NCBI RefSeq assembly: GCF_014648095.1
Contig: NZ_BMQL01000007.1
Location: forward strand, 121,739-185,738
DNA: 64,000 nucleotides
Origin: Deinococcus ruber
Lineage (GTDB): Bacteria > Deinococcota > Deinococci > Deinococcales > Deinococcaceae
Direction of reading: 5' to 3'
Shown here: in pieces, positions 1 through 9,252 of the stretch
Position numbering within the stretch: the stretch's first letter is position 1
Layout of the letters: each line of letters starts with the position of its first letter
Translations under genes and position numbers: made by a program
Notes under the pieces: model-generated
Told to the model about the DNA's origin: nothing
Databases searched by the model: none
Seen by the model: the letters and a program-made list of their open reading frames with translations, nothing else

Positions 1-930
1 GTTCATCAGCAGCGCTTCCCCGTCGGCCCCCGCTACCGTAAACGACGCCACCTTGGGGCTGCCCGCCGGGGTGTGGTTGGCCCGAATGCCGGGCACATTC
101 AGCAGCTCGGTCAGGAGGTCTTGCAGTTGGCGCAGGTGGGCGAAGGTGGCGGGCCGCTCGCGCTCGGCTTCCTCCAGCGCTGCGCCCGCCGCCGCGATGC
201 CGGGGGCGTTCTGCGTTCCGGCCCGCAGCCCGCGTTCCTGCCCGCCGCCCATCAGCAGCGGCGGCACTTCCAGCCCCCGGCGCAGGTACAGAAAGCCCAC
301 GCCCAGCGGCCCGCCCCACTTGTGGGCGCTGAAACTGGCGGCATCGACGTTCCAGTCGTGCAGGGCCACGGGCAGCACGCCGGGCGACTGCACCGCGTCG
401 GTATGAAACAGTGCGCCGCCCGCATGCGCGACCTCGGCCAGCGCCGCCACGTCCTGCACCACGCCGATTTCGTTGTTGGCATGGTGGATGCTGACCAGAA
501 ACGTGTCGGGACGGAGCGCCGCTTTCAGCGCGTCGGGCGTGATGACGCCGCCGGGGCCGGGTGGAAGAAACGTCACGTCGATGCCCTGGGTCGCCAGCCA
601 GCGGGCCGGAGCCAGCACCGCCGAATGCTCCAGCGCACTGGTGACCAGGTGGCCCCGGTACTGCTGCGCCGCGCCCAGGCCCAGCAGCACAGTGTTATCG
701 GCCTCGGTGCCGCCGCCCATCGCCAGCAGTTCCAGCGGACTGGCACCCAGAGCACGCGCCACCTGTGCCCGTCCGTCTTCGAGTGCCTGCCGCATCTGCT
801 GCCCTGCCCGGTGAATGCTGGCGGGGTTGCCCGGCTGCGAACTCAGGTGCAGATACACCGCCGCTGCCGACGCCCGCAGCGGGTGGGTCGCGGCATAGTC
901 GAGATAGATGTCGCCCTGCTGCATGGTCAT
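1..930 (-). CDS. Cysteine desulfurase (IscS/NifS family), 3' end cut by window edge
   Basis: PLP-dependent enzyme that takes sulfur from L-cysteine for Fe-S clusters and thiolated cofactors. The visible 310 codons start at ATG 930 and run off the left edge. Class V aminotransferase motifs appear in order: YLDYAATHP near residue 10, HHANNEIG near 150, HTDAVQ near 177, and the PLP lysine in SAHKWGGPLG (about K204). The loop with the catalytic cysteine lies outside the window, so an IscS/SufS distinction or a CsdA-like role cannot be settled. It begins 13 nt after the stop of the PASTA gene and is probably co-transcribed with it. An alternative ATG lies at 924. Confidence 0.9.
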   Translation of the reverse strand, partial: MTMQQGDIYLDYAATHPLRASAAAVYLHLSSQPGNPASIHRAGQQMRQALEDGRAQVARALGASPLELLAMGGGTEADNTVLLGLGAAQQYRGHLVTSALEHSAVLAPARWLATQGIDVTFLPPGPGGVITPDALKAALRPDTFLVSIHHANNEIGVVQDVAALAEVAHAGGALFHTDAVQSPGVLPVALHDWNVDAASFSAHKWGGPLGVGFLYLRRGLEVPPLLMGGGQERGLRAGTQNAPGIAAAGAALEEAERERPATFAHLRQLQDLLTELLNVPGIRANHTPAGSPKVASFTVAGADGEALLMN

Positions 931-943
931 GAAAACGCCGCCA

Positions 944-2704
944 TCAGGGTGCCGGGAAGCTGGTGAGTTCCTGACCGTTCACACGCACCACGAACGTGGC
1001 GTCGCCGCGCACCTGAATGCTCTCCTGCTGGGCGGTGGCCCCGGCAACCGTGCTGCTGGGCGTGCCCGACAGCACCGTGCGCTCTCCGTCGGCGTCGCGC
1101 ACGATGATATCAACCGTGCCGTCTGGCAGGTTGCTGGGAAAGGTGTAATTCAGGGCGACGGTGCGGGTCGGAGTGGTGTCGGCAGGAGTGGGTGTGACGG
1201 GTGTGGGCGTCACGGGGGTGGTGTCGGGCGTGGTCGTCGCGGGCGTGGTGGGTGTCGGTGTCACAGGGGTGGTGTCGGGCGTGGTCGGGGTCGGCGGAAT
1301 GGTGGTGGTGTCGGGGGCCGTGGTATCAGGGGTGGTGGGTGTGGTGACCGGGGTCGGCGTGACCGGAGTTGGCGTCACGGGGGTGGGCGTCACCGGGGCC
1401 GGGGTCGGCTGGACGGGAGCGACGTATACCGGAGGCGGCAGCGGCAGCGCCCCGGTACTCTGGCTGGGGCCGGTAAAGGGAATGGTGGCGATGGTCAGCG
1501 TGACCGGCGATCCCACATCCACCTTGACGTAGGGGGCGGGCTGCTGGGCCAGCACGGTGTTCTGCCGGGCGTCGCTGTTCTGCCGCGTGACGGTATGAAC
1601 CACCAGTCCGGCGCGGCGGGCCAGGTCGCGGGCATCTTCGAAGCTCAGGCCGGTGAGGGGGGGCAGCCACGTCAGCTTGCTCTTCACGCCGCCCGACACC
1701 ATCAGCGTCACCTTGTCGCCGCGCTGGGCGGTGGCTCCGGCTTCCGGCAACTGCGCGATCACCCGGCCTTTGGGGGTGTTGGTAAAGGTACCGTCCACCG
1801 TGATGATCTGGCCCCGTGTCAGCCGGTTTTCGGCCAGCAGCGTCGCCACCTGATTGAGATTCAGGTCGTCGAGTTTGGGCACCGTCAGCGGCGGCGGATT
1901 GTTGACGGTCAGGGTGATCTGTCGCCCGACCGGCAGGTTGGTTCCGGCGGGGGGGTCCTGCGCCAGCACGGTTCCCACTGCCATATTCACTCCCTCGCCG
2001 TCGGTATAGGCGACCCGGAAGCCCTCATCGGTCAGCTTGTGGGCGGCGCTCTCGGCGGGCTGCCCCATCACGCTCATCACCTCGCGGATCGGCGGATTGA
2101 GATAGATGCGGGCCGCCTGCGCCCCCAGATAGCCCGCGCCCCCCAGAAACAGCAGGCCCGGCAGCACCGCCCACACGCTCAGCGCCGGACGCCTGCGCCG
2201 CAGTTTGCCCCGGCCCAGCGGCGTCAATAGGCTGGTATTCAGCGCGGCGGCTTCTTCGGGGGTGCGGGCAGCAGGCGCGACAAAGGCGAGCTGCGGCTCT
2301 CCGTAGTCAGGAAAGACGATCTCGGCGTCGCTGAGCGCAAAGCCCTGCTCGGCCAGCCCGGTGCCCAGATCGCGCAGCGCCTGCACTTCCACCTCGCCGC
2401 GCACCGGCAGCGCCAGGAATTCAGGCAGGGTGCGGCCCTCCAGCGGTTTCCAGACGGTGTAGTACGCGCCGGGCCGCGCCACCACATCGATCAGCCCGGC
2501 GGGGGCCAGCGCCTTCAGGCCGCTGCGGTAGCGGTGAAACGAGCTGCGCTGCGCCGACGTACCGACCTCGAACCAATCGAGGCGCAGACGCTGGCTGCCC
2601 GGCTGCCCGGCCTCGTGCACGCTGTAACGGCGCACGTGGCCCTCGCTGCTCAGCTCAGACAGGACTTCATACTTGTTGTCGATTCTGTCTGCCGCGCCGT
2701 TCAT
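944..2704 (-). CDS. Membrane protein: degenerate kinase-like N-terminus, one TM helix, three PASTA domains
   Basis: 586 aa. Residues 1-165 resemble a Ser/Thr kinase fold only loosely (NKYEVLSEL start); no catalytic Lys, HRD or DFG motif is visible, so it is likely a pseudokinase or unrelated. A basic RRRR stretch precedes a single membrane helix (about 174-197). Three PASTA repeats follow (about 203-267, 271-337, 341-408), of the kind that bind peptidoglycan fragments in PknB/PrkC kinases and penicillin-binding proteins. Then comes a long Thr-Pro-rich linker (about 425-515) and a small beta-rich C-terminal domain. Likely a cell-envelope sensor or scaffold facing the peptidoglycan. A cysteine desulfurase gene follows closely. 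Confidence 0.85.
   Translation of the reverse strand: MNGAADRIDNKYEVLSELSSEGHVRRYSVHEAGQPGSQRLRLDWFEVGTSAQRSSFHRYRSGLKALAPAGLIDVVARPGAYYTVWKPLEGRTLPEFLALPVRGEVEVQALRDLGTGLAEQGFALSDAEIVFPDYGEPQLAFVAPAARTPEEAAALNTSLLTPLGRGKLRRRRPALSVWAVLPGLLFLGGAGYLGAQAARIYLNPPIREVMSVMGQPAESAAHKLTDEGFRVAYTDGEGVNMAVGTVLAQDPPAGTNLPVGRQITLTVNNPPPLTVPKLDDLNLNQVATLLAENRLTRGQIITVDGTFTNTPKGRVIAQLPEAGATAQRGDKVTLMVSGGVKSKLTWLPPLTGLSFEDARDLARRAGLVVHTVTRQNSDARQNTVLAQQPAPYVKVDVGSPVTLTIATIPFTGPSQSTGALPLPPPVYVAPVQPTPAPVTPTPVTPTPVTPTPVTTPTTPDTTAPDTTTIPPTPTTPDTTPVTPTPTTPATTTPDTTPVTPTPVTPTPADTTPTRTVALNYTFPSNLPDGTVDIIVRDADGERTVLSGTPSSTVAGATAQQESIQVRGDATFVVRVNGQELTSFPAP
1190..1400 (-). repeat. Degenerate tandem repeat coding a Thr-Pro linker
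   Basis: Short units encoding VTPTP and TPDTT-like pentapeptides, repeated imperfectly within the PASTA gene. Likely a cell-wall-spanning spacer; the repeat count may vary between strains. Confidence 0.8.
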
Positions 2705-2713
2705 TCGCCACAG

Positions 2714-2719
2714 AGTATA
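2714..2719 (-). promoter_or_regulatory. -10 box of PASTA gene
   Basis: TATACT read on the minus strand, 9 nt before ATG 2704; the mRNA would have almost no 5' UTR. Confidence 0.6.
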
Positions 2720-2776
2720 GCGGGGCGAGGTGATATCGACTTGAGCGGGCTGCGTATGTGATTCATCAGGCCATCT

Positions 2777-3268
2777 TCAGAGCCGCTCGTCCAGCCGTTC
2801 CAGTCCGTCCAGCCCTACCCGCGCCAGTGCCGCCGCCACACTTTCGCCGCTGACCGGATGCCGCCAGTGCGGGGCCACGTCGTTCAGCGGAGCCAGCACG
2901 AAGCCGCGTCCAAAGGCGCGTGGGTGCGGCAGCGTCAGGTGTGGGGTATTCAGAACCGAGTCGCCGTATCCGATCAGGTCGAGGTCGAGCACGCGTGGCC
3001 CCCAGCGTTCCAGCCGCACCCGCCCGCTGCTGTGCTCGGTGGCGAGCAGCGCGTGCATCAGCGCCTGGGCTTCCAGTGCTGTGTGCAGGCTCAGGGCGGC
3101 ATTCAGATAATCTGGCTGCCCCGGCGGGCCGCCCACTGCCCGCGTGCGGTACAGCCATGAAGTCGCCGTCACGGTTCCAAACTGCTCCAGTGCGGTGCGT
3201 GCGGCCCGCAGCGCCGCCAGCGGGTCGCCCAGATTGGCCCCCAGCGCGATCAGCGCTTCTTCAGCCAT
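2777..3268 (-). CDS. folK: 6-hydroxymethyl-7,8-dihydropterin pyrophosphokinase (HPPK)
   Basis: Transfers pyrophosphate from ATP to hydroxymethyldihydropterin, the step before dihydropteroate synthase in folate synthesis. The family motifs are all present: ALGANLGD at the N-terminus, the RWGPRVLDLDLIGYGD active-site segment, and LPHPR. I chose ATG 3268 (MAEEALIALGAN) because AGGA lies 9 nt upstream; a TTG at 3277 would add three residues and overlap folB. 163 aa is normal for HPPK. It is the last gene of irrE-folP-folB-folK, 5 nt after the folB stop. Confidence 0.95.
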   Translation of the reverse strand: MAEEALIALGANLGDPLAALRAARTALEQFGTVTATSWLYRTRAVGGPPGQPDYLNAALSLHTALEAQALMHALLATEHSSGRVRLERWGPRVLDLDLIGYGDSVLNTPHLTLPHPRAFGRGFVLAPLNDVAPHWRHPVSGESVAAALARVGLDGLERLDERL

Positions 3269-3273
3269 GAGCC

Positions 3274-3636
3274 TCAATCCTGCCGCTGCAAATTCAGTTC
3301 GGCGTACACGTCGCGCAGCACGCCGGGCAGCGGGGCATGCGGCTTGTGAACGCGCACCGTCACGCTGTCCAGCAGCGGCTGCTCGCGCAGCAGGCGGCGG
3401 GCGATGTTGGCGGTCAGCACCTCGATCAGTTGCACCCGCGTCTGGGTGGTTTCGTGTTCCACGGCGGCATAGATCTCCTCGTAGTTCACGGCCCGGTCGA
3501 GTTCGTCGGGAATGGCCGCAAAGGGCCAGTACAGCTCGACATCGACCACAAAGCGTGCCCCGAAACGGGCCTCCTCGTCATAGACCCCGTGGCGTGCGTG
3601 AAATTCCAGTCCGGCGAGAACCACTCTGCTGCTCAT
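3274..3636 (-). CDS. folB: Dihydroneopterin aldolase
   Basis: Cleaves 7,8-dihydroneopterin to 6-hydroxymethyldihydropterin and glycolaldehyde. 120 aa, normal length. Family landmarks are HARHGVYDEEARFGARFVVDVE near the N-terminus (substrate pocket), DRAVNYEEIY, LIEVLTANIA with the conserved Glu, and the C-terminal HKPHAPLPG with the conserved lysine. Lies 27 nt downstream of folP. It also has its own promoter-like box immediately upstream, so folB-folK may be transcribed both with irrE-folP and separately. Confidence 0.95.
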   Translation of the reverse strand: MSSRVVLAGLEFHARHGVYDEEARFGARFVVDVELYWPFAAIPDELDRAVNYEEIYAAVEHETTQTRVQLIEVLTANIARRLLREQPLLDSVTVRVHKPHAPLPGVLRDVYAELNLQRQD

Positions 3637-3642
3637 GGCAGG

Positions 3643-3648
3643 AGTGTA
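3643..3648 (-). promoter_or_regulatory. -10 box of folB
   Basis: TACACT on the minus strand, 6 nt before ATG 3636, inside the folP-folB gap; suggests an internal leaderless promoter. Confidence 0.55.
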
Positions 3649-3663
3649 GAGCGCTGGCCCAGA

Positions 3664-4551
3664 TCACTCCAAGCCGGGTGACGCCAGCAGCGCCGCCTGT
3701 ACCCGCAGCGCCTGCATCGTCATCGGCACGTTATGGACGCGCACCATCGCTGCCCCGCGCCGAGCGGAGTCCAGATGCACGGCCACACTGCCCGCATCGC
3801 GCTCAGACGCGTCGTCTACGCCCGACAGCGTGCCGATGAACTTCTTGCGGCTGGCTCCCACCAGCACGCCCGTCGGCCCGGCGGTCAGGTCGTCGAGTGC
3901 CCGCAGCAATGCCAGATTGTGGGTCAGGGTTTTGCCGAAGCCGATGCCCGGATCGAGCAGCACCCCCGGCACGCCCGCCGCCTGCGCTTCGTGCGCCCGC
4001 TGCCGCAGAAAGCCGAAGACCTCGCCCACCACGTCGGTGTAGTGCGGCTGCACCTGCATGCTGCGCGGCTCGCCCTGCATGTGCATGATGCAGGCGGCGG
4101 CCCCGGCCTCGGCGCATACCTGCCGCATGTCTGGCCCCAGCCCCGACACGTCGTTGACGAGGTGCGCTCCGGCGTCCAGCGCGGCCTGCGCCACCTCCGG
4201 CTTCAGGGTGTCGATGCTCAGGACGACGTTCCAGCCCTTCAGCGCCCGGATGATCGGCAGCACCCGGTTCAGCTCGGTGTCGGCGCTCACTGGGTCGGCA
4301 CCGGGGCGGGTGCTCTCGCCGCCGATGTCCAGCACCCGTACGCCCGCCTCCAGCATGGCGCTCGCCTGACTCAGCGCCGCTTCAAGCGTGGCGTGTCGTC
4401 CCCCGTCCGAGAAACTGTCGGGCGTGGCGTTCAGGATGCCCATGACCGCGCAGCCGCGCCACGCCAGCCGCCAGCCTTCCGGCGTGCGCTCTGCCCCCGG
4501 CACCGGGCGGCCAAACAGCAGCGAAAACGCCCGTGCGCCCTCCTGCATCAT
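3664..4551 (-). CDS. folP: Dihydropteroate synthase
   Basis: Condenses 6-hydroxymethyldihydropterin pyrophosphate with p-aminobenzoate; the sulfonamide target. 295 aa. Signature motifs run along the TIM barrel: ILNATPDSFSDGG, DIGGESTRPG, SIDTLKPEVA, NDVSG, DPGIGFGKT, GASRKKFIG and the final RVHNV. The start is ATG 4551, whose ATGA overlaps the irrE stop codon; a second ATG follows directly at 4548. The overlap implies translational coupling to irrE, so folate synthesis genes are expressed with the stress regulator. Confidence 0.95.
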   Translation of the reverse strand: MMQEGARAFSLLFGRPVPGAERTPEGWRLAWRGCAVMGILNATPDSFSDGGRHATLEAALSQASAMLEAGVRVLDIGGESTRPGADPVSADTELNRVLPIIRALKGWNVVLSIDTLKPEVAQAALDAGAHLVNDVSGLGPDMRQVCAEAGAAACIMHMQGEPRSMQVQPHYTDVVGEVFGFLRQRAHEAQAAGVPGVLLDPGIGFGKTLTHNLALLRALDDLTAGPTGVLVGASRKKFIGTLSGVDDASERDAGSVAVHLDSARRGAAMVRVHNVPMTMQALRVQAALLASPGLE

Positions 4552-5441
4552 TCTTCGCCTTTCTTCTCGTCCAGCCGGAAGCTGACCAGTACCCGCCGCT
4601 GATCGTCTGGATAGGCGTCTACGAAGGCTGGAACCTTGCGCCCGCTGCGAAACGGCACGTAGCTGCGCCCGCCGTGCTCGAAGCCGGTATCGAGCGCCAC
4701 CACCACCGGATGGTCTTCGGGGATGCGGGTGTCTTTGCTCAGCGAGTACTTCACGTCCCTCGTTTCGGCACTGGAGCGCACCACCACCGGACGTTTCGCC
4801 CCGCTCCGAACCTCCTTCTGCCGCAGCGACGGCGATTCGCTCAGGCCCAGCGCCGACGATTTGACGCCCAGCCGCGAGCAGATGGCGAACAGAATCGGCC
4901 CCGCCGCCGCCGAGGCCAGCGCGTACATGGCGCTGCTGACACTCACGTCGGCGCGGCGGCTCAGGGCATGCATGGCCCGCCCGCTGGGGCCGTAGCGCCG
5001 CAGGACTTCGTTCAGCAGTTCGTCGGGCAGCAGGATGGCCGCCGCGCCCACATTGCACAGCGTTTCAATCGCGTCTTCCAGAAACTGACCCTCGAAGCGG
5101 TCGTGCAGCTCGCTCAGCAGATCGTCGTCGCCCAGCAGCAGCGCGTGACTGACCTCGTGCGCCAGGGTGAAGCGTTGCCGCTGCGGGCTGGCCCGGCGGC
5201 TGATCAGGATGACGCTGTGTTCCGGATCGTAGGCTCCGTCGCGCTCGCCCAGATCGGTGTATACCAGCTTGGCCTTCAGCCCGGCGGCCAGACTGTCGGT
5301 GTCGCGGCCCGGCAGCGCCTGAGCGTACTCGCGTGCGAGCTGCTGCATGCGCTCTCGCTGGGCGGCAGTCAGGTGGCGCTCGGCAGCGGGCGCTCCTGGC
5401 GGGCCGGACTGGTTCGCGTCGCCGGAAGGGGGCGTGGTCAC
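4548..5441 (-). CDS. irrE: IrrE/PprI metalloprotease, radiation/desiccation response regulator
   Basis: In Deinococcus this Zn/Mn metalloprotease cleaves the repressor DdrO after DNA damage and so switches on the DNA-repair regulon. About 297 aa from GTG 5441, the only credible start after the stop of the upstream ACBP gene. The M78-type motif HEVSH falls at about residues 95-99 and the third metal ligand Glu lies 31 residues after the first His (in IETLCN), the same spacing as in characterised IrrE. LPGRDT, DPEH and RQRFTLAHE blocks match the D. radiodurans protein as I remember it. The C-terminal half would be the helix-turn-helix-like and GAF-like parts. CAGAAT, a near -10 box, lies 6 nt before the GTG. 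DdrO is not in the window. Confidence 0.95.
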   Translation of the reverse strand: MTTPPSGDANQSGPPGAPAAERHLTAAQRERMQQLAREYAQALPGRDTDSLAAGLKAKLVYTDLGERDGAYDPEHSVILISRRASPQRQRFTLAHEVSHALLLGDDDLLSELHDRFEGQFLEDAIETLCNVGAAAILLPDELLNEVLRRYGPSGRAMHALSRRADVSVSSAMYALASAAAGPILFAICSRLGVKSSALGLSESPSLRQKEVRSGAKRPVVVRSSAETRDVKYSLSKDTRIPEDHPVVVALDTGFEHGGRSYVPFRSGRKVPAFVDAYPDDQRRVLVSFRLDEKKGEE

Positions 5442-5479
5442 AGGCTTATTCTGACAGTTCTTTCCCCTTCCCCGGTGAA

Positions 5480-5743
5480 CTACTCCGAGAGCAGGCGGGC
5501 CACCAGCGCCACGTAGTCGCTCTGGGCCTGCTCCTGAGATGTGCCGCGCAGCTCGGCCCAGGCGTCGTATTTGGCGTTGCCCGCGAAGTCGAAGCCTCCG
5601 GGCCGTTCGGTGGTCACGTCGCCTGCGCTGCCCTGCTTGTACAGCCCGTACAGCCGCAGCATGACAGCATTGCTGGGCCGCTTGGCCAGCGTTTTCACCG
5701 TCTGTTGGGCCTGCTCGAACGCGGTCTGAAGGTCGGGATTCAC
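5480..5743 (-). CDS. Acyl-CoA-binding protein (ACBP)
   Basis: Small cytosolic four-helix protein that binds long-chain acyl-CoA; common in eukaryotes, patchy in bacteria. The [12 protein letters not shown] segment and the [15 protein letters not shown] segment are the ACBP signatures, with the acyl-CoA-contacting Tyr and Lys present. I place the start at GTG 5743 ([10 protein letters not shown], 87 aa) because a TAAACT box ends 6 nt upstream; a GTG at 5749 would add two residues but sits directly against that box. It lies 38 nt upstream of irrE and is divergent from pnp. Confidence 0.9.
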   Translation of the reverse strand: MNPDLQTAFEQAQQTVKTLAKRPSNAVMLRLYGLYKQGSAGDVTTERPGGFDFAGNAKYDAWAELRGTSQEQAQSDYVALVARLLSE

Positions 5744-5749
5744 CGGCAC

Positions 5750-5755
5750 AGTTTA
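5750..5755 (-). promoter_or_regulatory. -10 box of ACBP gene
   Basis: TAAACT on the minus strand, 6 nt before GTG 5743; it decides the start codon and may also drive irrE-fol. Confidence 0.6.
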
Positions 5756-5839
5756 AACGCTGCGGGCCGTTTCGCCAGTGCTGCGGGCGCGGCCACCTTC
5801 GTTCCGGCAGGCATTCCAAAGCAGACGGTTGGCGGGGCA

Positions 5840-5845
5840 TACAAT
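5840..5845 (+). promoter_or_regulatory. -10 box of pnp
   Basis: TACAAT, 6 nt before GTG 5852. No Shine-Dalgarno can fit, so pnp mRNA is probably leaderless. Confidence 0.6.
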
Positions 5846-5851
5846 ACGGGC

Positions 5852-8014
5852 GTGATTGGAAAAACATATACGACCCTGCTCGGCGGGCGGGAACTGACGC
5901 TGGAAACCGGCAAGCTCGCCAAGCTGGTCAGCGGCAGCGTCACGCTGCGCTACGGCGACACGCTGCTGCTGGTAACGGCCCAGGCACGCGACGACCTCTC
6001 GACGCTCGATTTCCTGCCACTGACGGTGGAATTCGAGGAGCGCCACTACGCGGTGGGCAAAATTCCCGGCAGCTTTCCCAGGCGCGAAGGTCGCCCAGGA
6101 GAGAAGGCCATTCTGAGTGCGCGGATTACCGACCGCCAGATCAGGCCGCTGTTTCCCAAGGGCTATCGCCAGGAAACCCAGGTCATCATCACGGTGCTGT
6201 CGGCAGACGGGCAGAACCTTCCCGATGTGCTGGGGCCGATAGGCGCGTCAGCGGCGCTGAGCATCTCCGATATTCCCTGGGGCGGCCCCACCGCCTGCGT
6301 GCGCGTGGGCATGGTGGGCGGCGAGTACGTGGTGAACCCGACCGTCGATCAGCAGGCGCTCTCAGAACTCGATCTGGTGGTGGCGGGCACCCGTGACGCC
6401 ATTCTGATGGTCGAGGCGGGTGCGAAGGGCGCGTCTGAAGACCTGCTGGTGGGGGCCATCGAGTTCGCGCACGCCCAGATGCAGCCGATCATCGATCTGA
6501 TCGAGCAGATGCGTGCCGAACTGGGCCACGAGAAATTTACCTTCATCGAGCCTGCCAGTGCCGTGAGCGTGGACGTGGTGCCGGAACTGGCCGACGCCGC
6601 CCGCGCCGCTGGCCTGAAAGACGCGCTGCTGACGCCCGGCAAGAAAGACCGGGGCGCACGGCTCAAGGCCCTGCGAGACGGGCTGATCGCCGGGCGCGTG
6701 AACCCGGAAGATGCCGACGCCGCCGCCCAGATCACCCATTACAAGAACGCCTTCAACAAGGTGGAAAAGGCCGAGCTGCGCCGCCTGATTCTCGATGACG
6801 ATCTGCGGGCCGATGGGCGCAATACCCGCACGGTGCGCCCTATCTGGATCGAGGCGAGGGCGCTTCCCCGCGCTCACGGCAGCGCCATCTTTACACGCGG
6901 CGAGACGCAGGTGCTGGGCGTCGCCACGCTGGGTACCGAGCGCGACGCCGTACTGATCGACGATCTGACCGCCGAAACCGAAGACAAATTCATGCTGCAC
7001 TACAACTTCCCGCCGTACAGCACGGGTGAAGTCAAGCGCGTGGGCGGGCAGTCGCGCCGCGAGATCGGGCACGGCAACCTCGCCAAACGCGCGATTCGGG
7101 CGGTGTTGCCCAGTTTCGAGAGCTTTCCGTACACCATCCGGCTGGTGGGCGAGGTGCTGGAATCCAACGGCTCGTCGAGCATGGCGACGGTCTGCGCCGG
7201 AACGCTGGCGCTGATGGATGCGGGCGTGCCGATCACGGCTCCGGTGGCGGGCGTGGCGATGGGCCTGGTGATGGAAGACGGGCGCTACCGCATCCTGACC
7301 GACATCCTGGGGCTGGAAGACGCGCTGGGCGACATGGATTTCAAGGTCTGCGGAACGGCTCAGGGTGTGACGGCGCTTCAGATGGATATCAAGATCGCGG
7401 GCATCACGCCTGCCATCATGCGCGAGGCGCTCAGTCAGGCCCGCGATGCGCGGATGCACATCCTGTCGAAGATGGCCGAGGTGCTGCCTGCGCCCCGCTC
7501 GGAACTGGCTCCCACCGCGCCGCGCATCGTGACCATGAAGATCAACGCCGAGCTGATTGGCAAGGTGATCGGGCCGGGCGGCAAGCAGATTCGCGAACTG
7601 GAAGCGCTGGGCGCGAGCATCAATATCGATGAGGACGGCACCATCCGTATCTTCAGCGCGAGTGGCGCAAACGCCGATGCGGTCAGGGCACGCATCGAGT
7701 CGCTGACCCGCGAAGCCAAAGTGGGCGAGGAATTCGAGGGCACGGTGGTCAAGACCACGCCGTTTGGGGCCTTCATCAATCTGTTTGCCGGACAGGACGG
7801 CATGCTGCACATCTCGCAGATGAGCGAGCAGCGCATCCAGACGGTCGAAGAGGCCATGAACGTCGGTGACAAGCTGCGCGTGAAGATCGCGGGCGTCGAT
7901 GACCGGGGCAAGATCGACCTGATCCGCCCGGAACTCGAAGGCAAGATTGCCCCGCGTGAACCCAGAGCGCCGCGTGAGGGTGGCGACCGGGGAGGGCGTC
8001 CGCCTCGGCGCTGA
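5852..8014 (+). CDS. pnp: Polynucleotide phosphorylase
   Basis: 3'-5' phosphorolytic exoribonuclease and RNA-tailing enzyme; in Deinococcus it is linked to Rsr/Y RNA and to survival after irradiation. 720 aa from GTG 5852. Two RNase PH domains flank a helical domain (first [19 protein letters not shown], second [21 protein letters not shown] with GETQVLG). They are followed by a KH domain with [16 protein letters not shown] at about 570 and an S1 domain ([18 protein letters not shown]) at about 630. The tail is Arg/Gly/Pro-rich. GTG is preferred because the in-frame region upstream has no family similarity. Confidence 0.97.
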   Translation: MIGKTYTTLLGGRELTLETGKLAKLVSGSVTLRYGDTLLLVTAQARDDLSTLDFLPLTVEFEERHYAVGKIPGSFPRREGRPGEKAILSARITDRQIRPLFPKGYRQETQVIITVLSADGQNLPDVLGPIGASAALSISDIPWGGPTACVRVGMVGGEYVVNPTVDQQALSELDLVVAGTRDAILMVEAGAKGASEDLLVGAIEFAHAQMQPIIDLIEQMRAELGHEKFTFIEPASAVSVDVVPELADAARAAGLKDALLTPGKKDRGARLKALRDGLIAGRVNPEDADAAAQITHYKNAFNKVEKAELRRLILDDDLRADGRNTRTVRPIWIEARALPRAHGSAIFTRGETQVLGVATLGTERDAVLIDDLTAETEDKFMLHYNFPPYSTGEVKRVGGQSRREIGHGNLAKRAIRAVLPSFESFPYTIRLVGEVLESNGSSSMATVCAGTLALMDAGVPITAPVAGVAMGLVMEDGRYRILTDILGLEDALGDMDFKVCGTAQGVTALQMDIKIAGITPAIMREALSQARDARMHILSKMAEVLPAPRSELAPTAPRIVTMKINAELIGKVIGPGGKQIRELEALGASINIDEDGTIRIFSASGANADAVRARIESLTREAKVGEEFEGTVVKTTPFGAFINLFAGQDGMLHISQMSEQRIQTVEEAMNVGDKLRVKIAGVDDRGKIDLIRPELEGKIAPREPRAPREGGDRGGRPPRR

Positions 8015-8039
8015 GCCTGAACCCCTGACTGAACCCAAC

Positions 8040-8092
8040 AGAACGGCACCCGGCGCGTAATGGCTCCGGGTACCGTTCTGTTTCTGTTGTTC
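8040..8092 (+). terminator. Terminator after pnp
   Basis: Stem AGAACGGCACCCGG (8040-8053) pairs with CCGGGTACCGTTCT (8066-8079), with one mismatch, followed by a T-rich run. It separates pnp from the convergent phosphatase gene. Confidence 0.85.
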
Positions 8093-8127
8093 TGCCTGCT
8101 CTGTGCTGAACCGCTCCGGGGCCGGGT

Positions 8128-9240
8128 TCAGTTCTTGCCCATGCTGTTTGGTGGGGCGACCCGGCGGCGGTCTGGGCTGGGCGAGGTGGCCGCCTCTTCG
8201 CTGGGAAGCTGGAGCTTGGCCGAGTAGATCGGCAGGTCGGGAAGCAGCGAGCCGTCGCGCATCTTCAGGCGGTTGCGGAACATCGAGGCGGTGAGCAGAG
8301 CGGCCAGCAGCACCAGCCCGACGGTGCCGATGGGGGTGCGGTGCTGCGGATACAGGATCAGCCCCATCAGCGTGAAGTACACCAGAACCAGCGCCATGTA
8401 CGTGACCGGGCTGTTACCGCGCCGCGAACTGAGCAGCAGATCGACGTACATCGGGCCGTCTTCCCGGCGGCTGGGCAGCGTATAACTGGGCATTCCGCCC
8501 AGCTGGTCGATATCGACCACGATGGCGGTGATGTTGTCGGGGCCGCCCTGAGCGTTGGCCGCGTCGATCAGCTGGCGGGTGGTCTGAGAGGGCGGCCAGC
8601 CAGCCGACAGCAGCGCGTGTAATTCGGCCTCATCGACCACGCTGCTCAGTCCGTCGCTGCACAGCAGCAGGCGGTCGTTCTTTTGCAGCGTAAAGCCGTA
8701 CAGCTCCAGCCGCACGCGCTCCTCGCCGCCCAGCGCATTGCTGACCACGCTGCGCCACTGGTGGTTGCGGGCCTCGGCCTCGGTCAGGTGGCCCAGCCGC
8801 ACCTGTTCGGCCACCCACGAATGATCTTCGGTCAGTCGGTGGAGGTCGCCGCCCCGCAGCAGGTACGCCCGCGAATCGCCGACATGCGCGAGCAGTGCCA
8901 CGCCGCGCTCGACCAGCAGCGCGATCAGGGTGGTGCCCATGCCCACGAATTCGCCCACGGCACTCCGTAGCACCGCGAGGTTGGCTGCCTGTACCGCCTC
9001 GGCCAGCCGCTCCGGCGACGACCCTTTCCCGTTCAGAAAGCCGGTGCTGAGCTGATCGAGGGCCAGATTGGAAGCCAGTTCGCCCGCCGCGTGTCCGCCC
9101 ATGCCGTCGGCGACCGCGTACAGACCCCCGCGCGGCAGATCAAGCACCAGCGCAGCATCCTGATTGATGCCACGCTGCCGACTCAACCCCACATCGGTGA
9201 GCATCGCAGAAGGAAGAAGCGTCGTCGCATTACGGCGCAT
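8128..9240 (-). CDS. PP2C-family Ser/Thr protein phosphatase with C-terminal membrane anchor
   Basis: Metal-dependent phosphatase that would oppose a PknB-type kinase. 370 aa. PP2C motifs are in order: [60 protein letters not shown], with the metal-binding aspartates present. After the catalytic domain (about 1-245) come two membrane helices ([17 protein letters not shown] and [14 protein letters not shown]) and a short charged tail, so the enzyme is held at the membrane. The start ATG 9240 is set by a TATAGT box 6 nt upstream; GTG 9246 is less likely. Its substrate cannot be read from the context. Confidence 0.93.
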   Translation of the reverse strand: MRRNATTLLPSAMLTDVGLSRQRGINQDAALVLDLPRGGLYAVADGMGGHAAGELASNLALDQLSTGFLNGKGSSPERLAEAVQAANLAVLRSAVGEFVGMGTTLIALLVERGVALLAHVGDSRAYLLRGGDLHRLTEDHSWVAEQVRLGHLTEAEARNHQWRSVVSNALGGEERVRLELYGFTLQKNDRLLLCSDGLSSVVDEAELHALLSAGWPPSQTTRQLIDAANAQGGPDNITAIVVDIDQLGGMPSYTLPSRREDGPMYVDLLLSSRRGNSPVTYMALVLVYFTLMGLILYPQHRTPIGTVGLVLLAALLTASMFRNRLKMRDGSLLPDLPIYSAKLQLPSEEAATSPSPDRRRVAPPNSMGKN

Positions 9241-9246
9241 GGGCAC

Positions 9247-9252
9247 ACTATA
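9247..9252 (-). promoter_or_regulatory. -10 box of PP2C gene
   Basis: TATAGT on the minus strand, 6 nt before ATG 9240. Confidence 0.6.

Noticed and set aside
908..2230. Long open frame antisense to the PASTA gene
   Set aside because: Low-complexity Gly/Arg translation mirrors the Thr-Pro repeat; the minus-strand frame has real domains.
4548..9252. RDRM (DdrO operator) upstream of irrE, pnp or PP2C
   Set aside because: I looked for the TTAYG...CRTAA type palindrome before irrE, pnp, radA and the clp gene and saw none.
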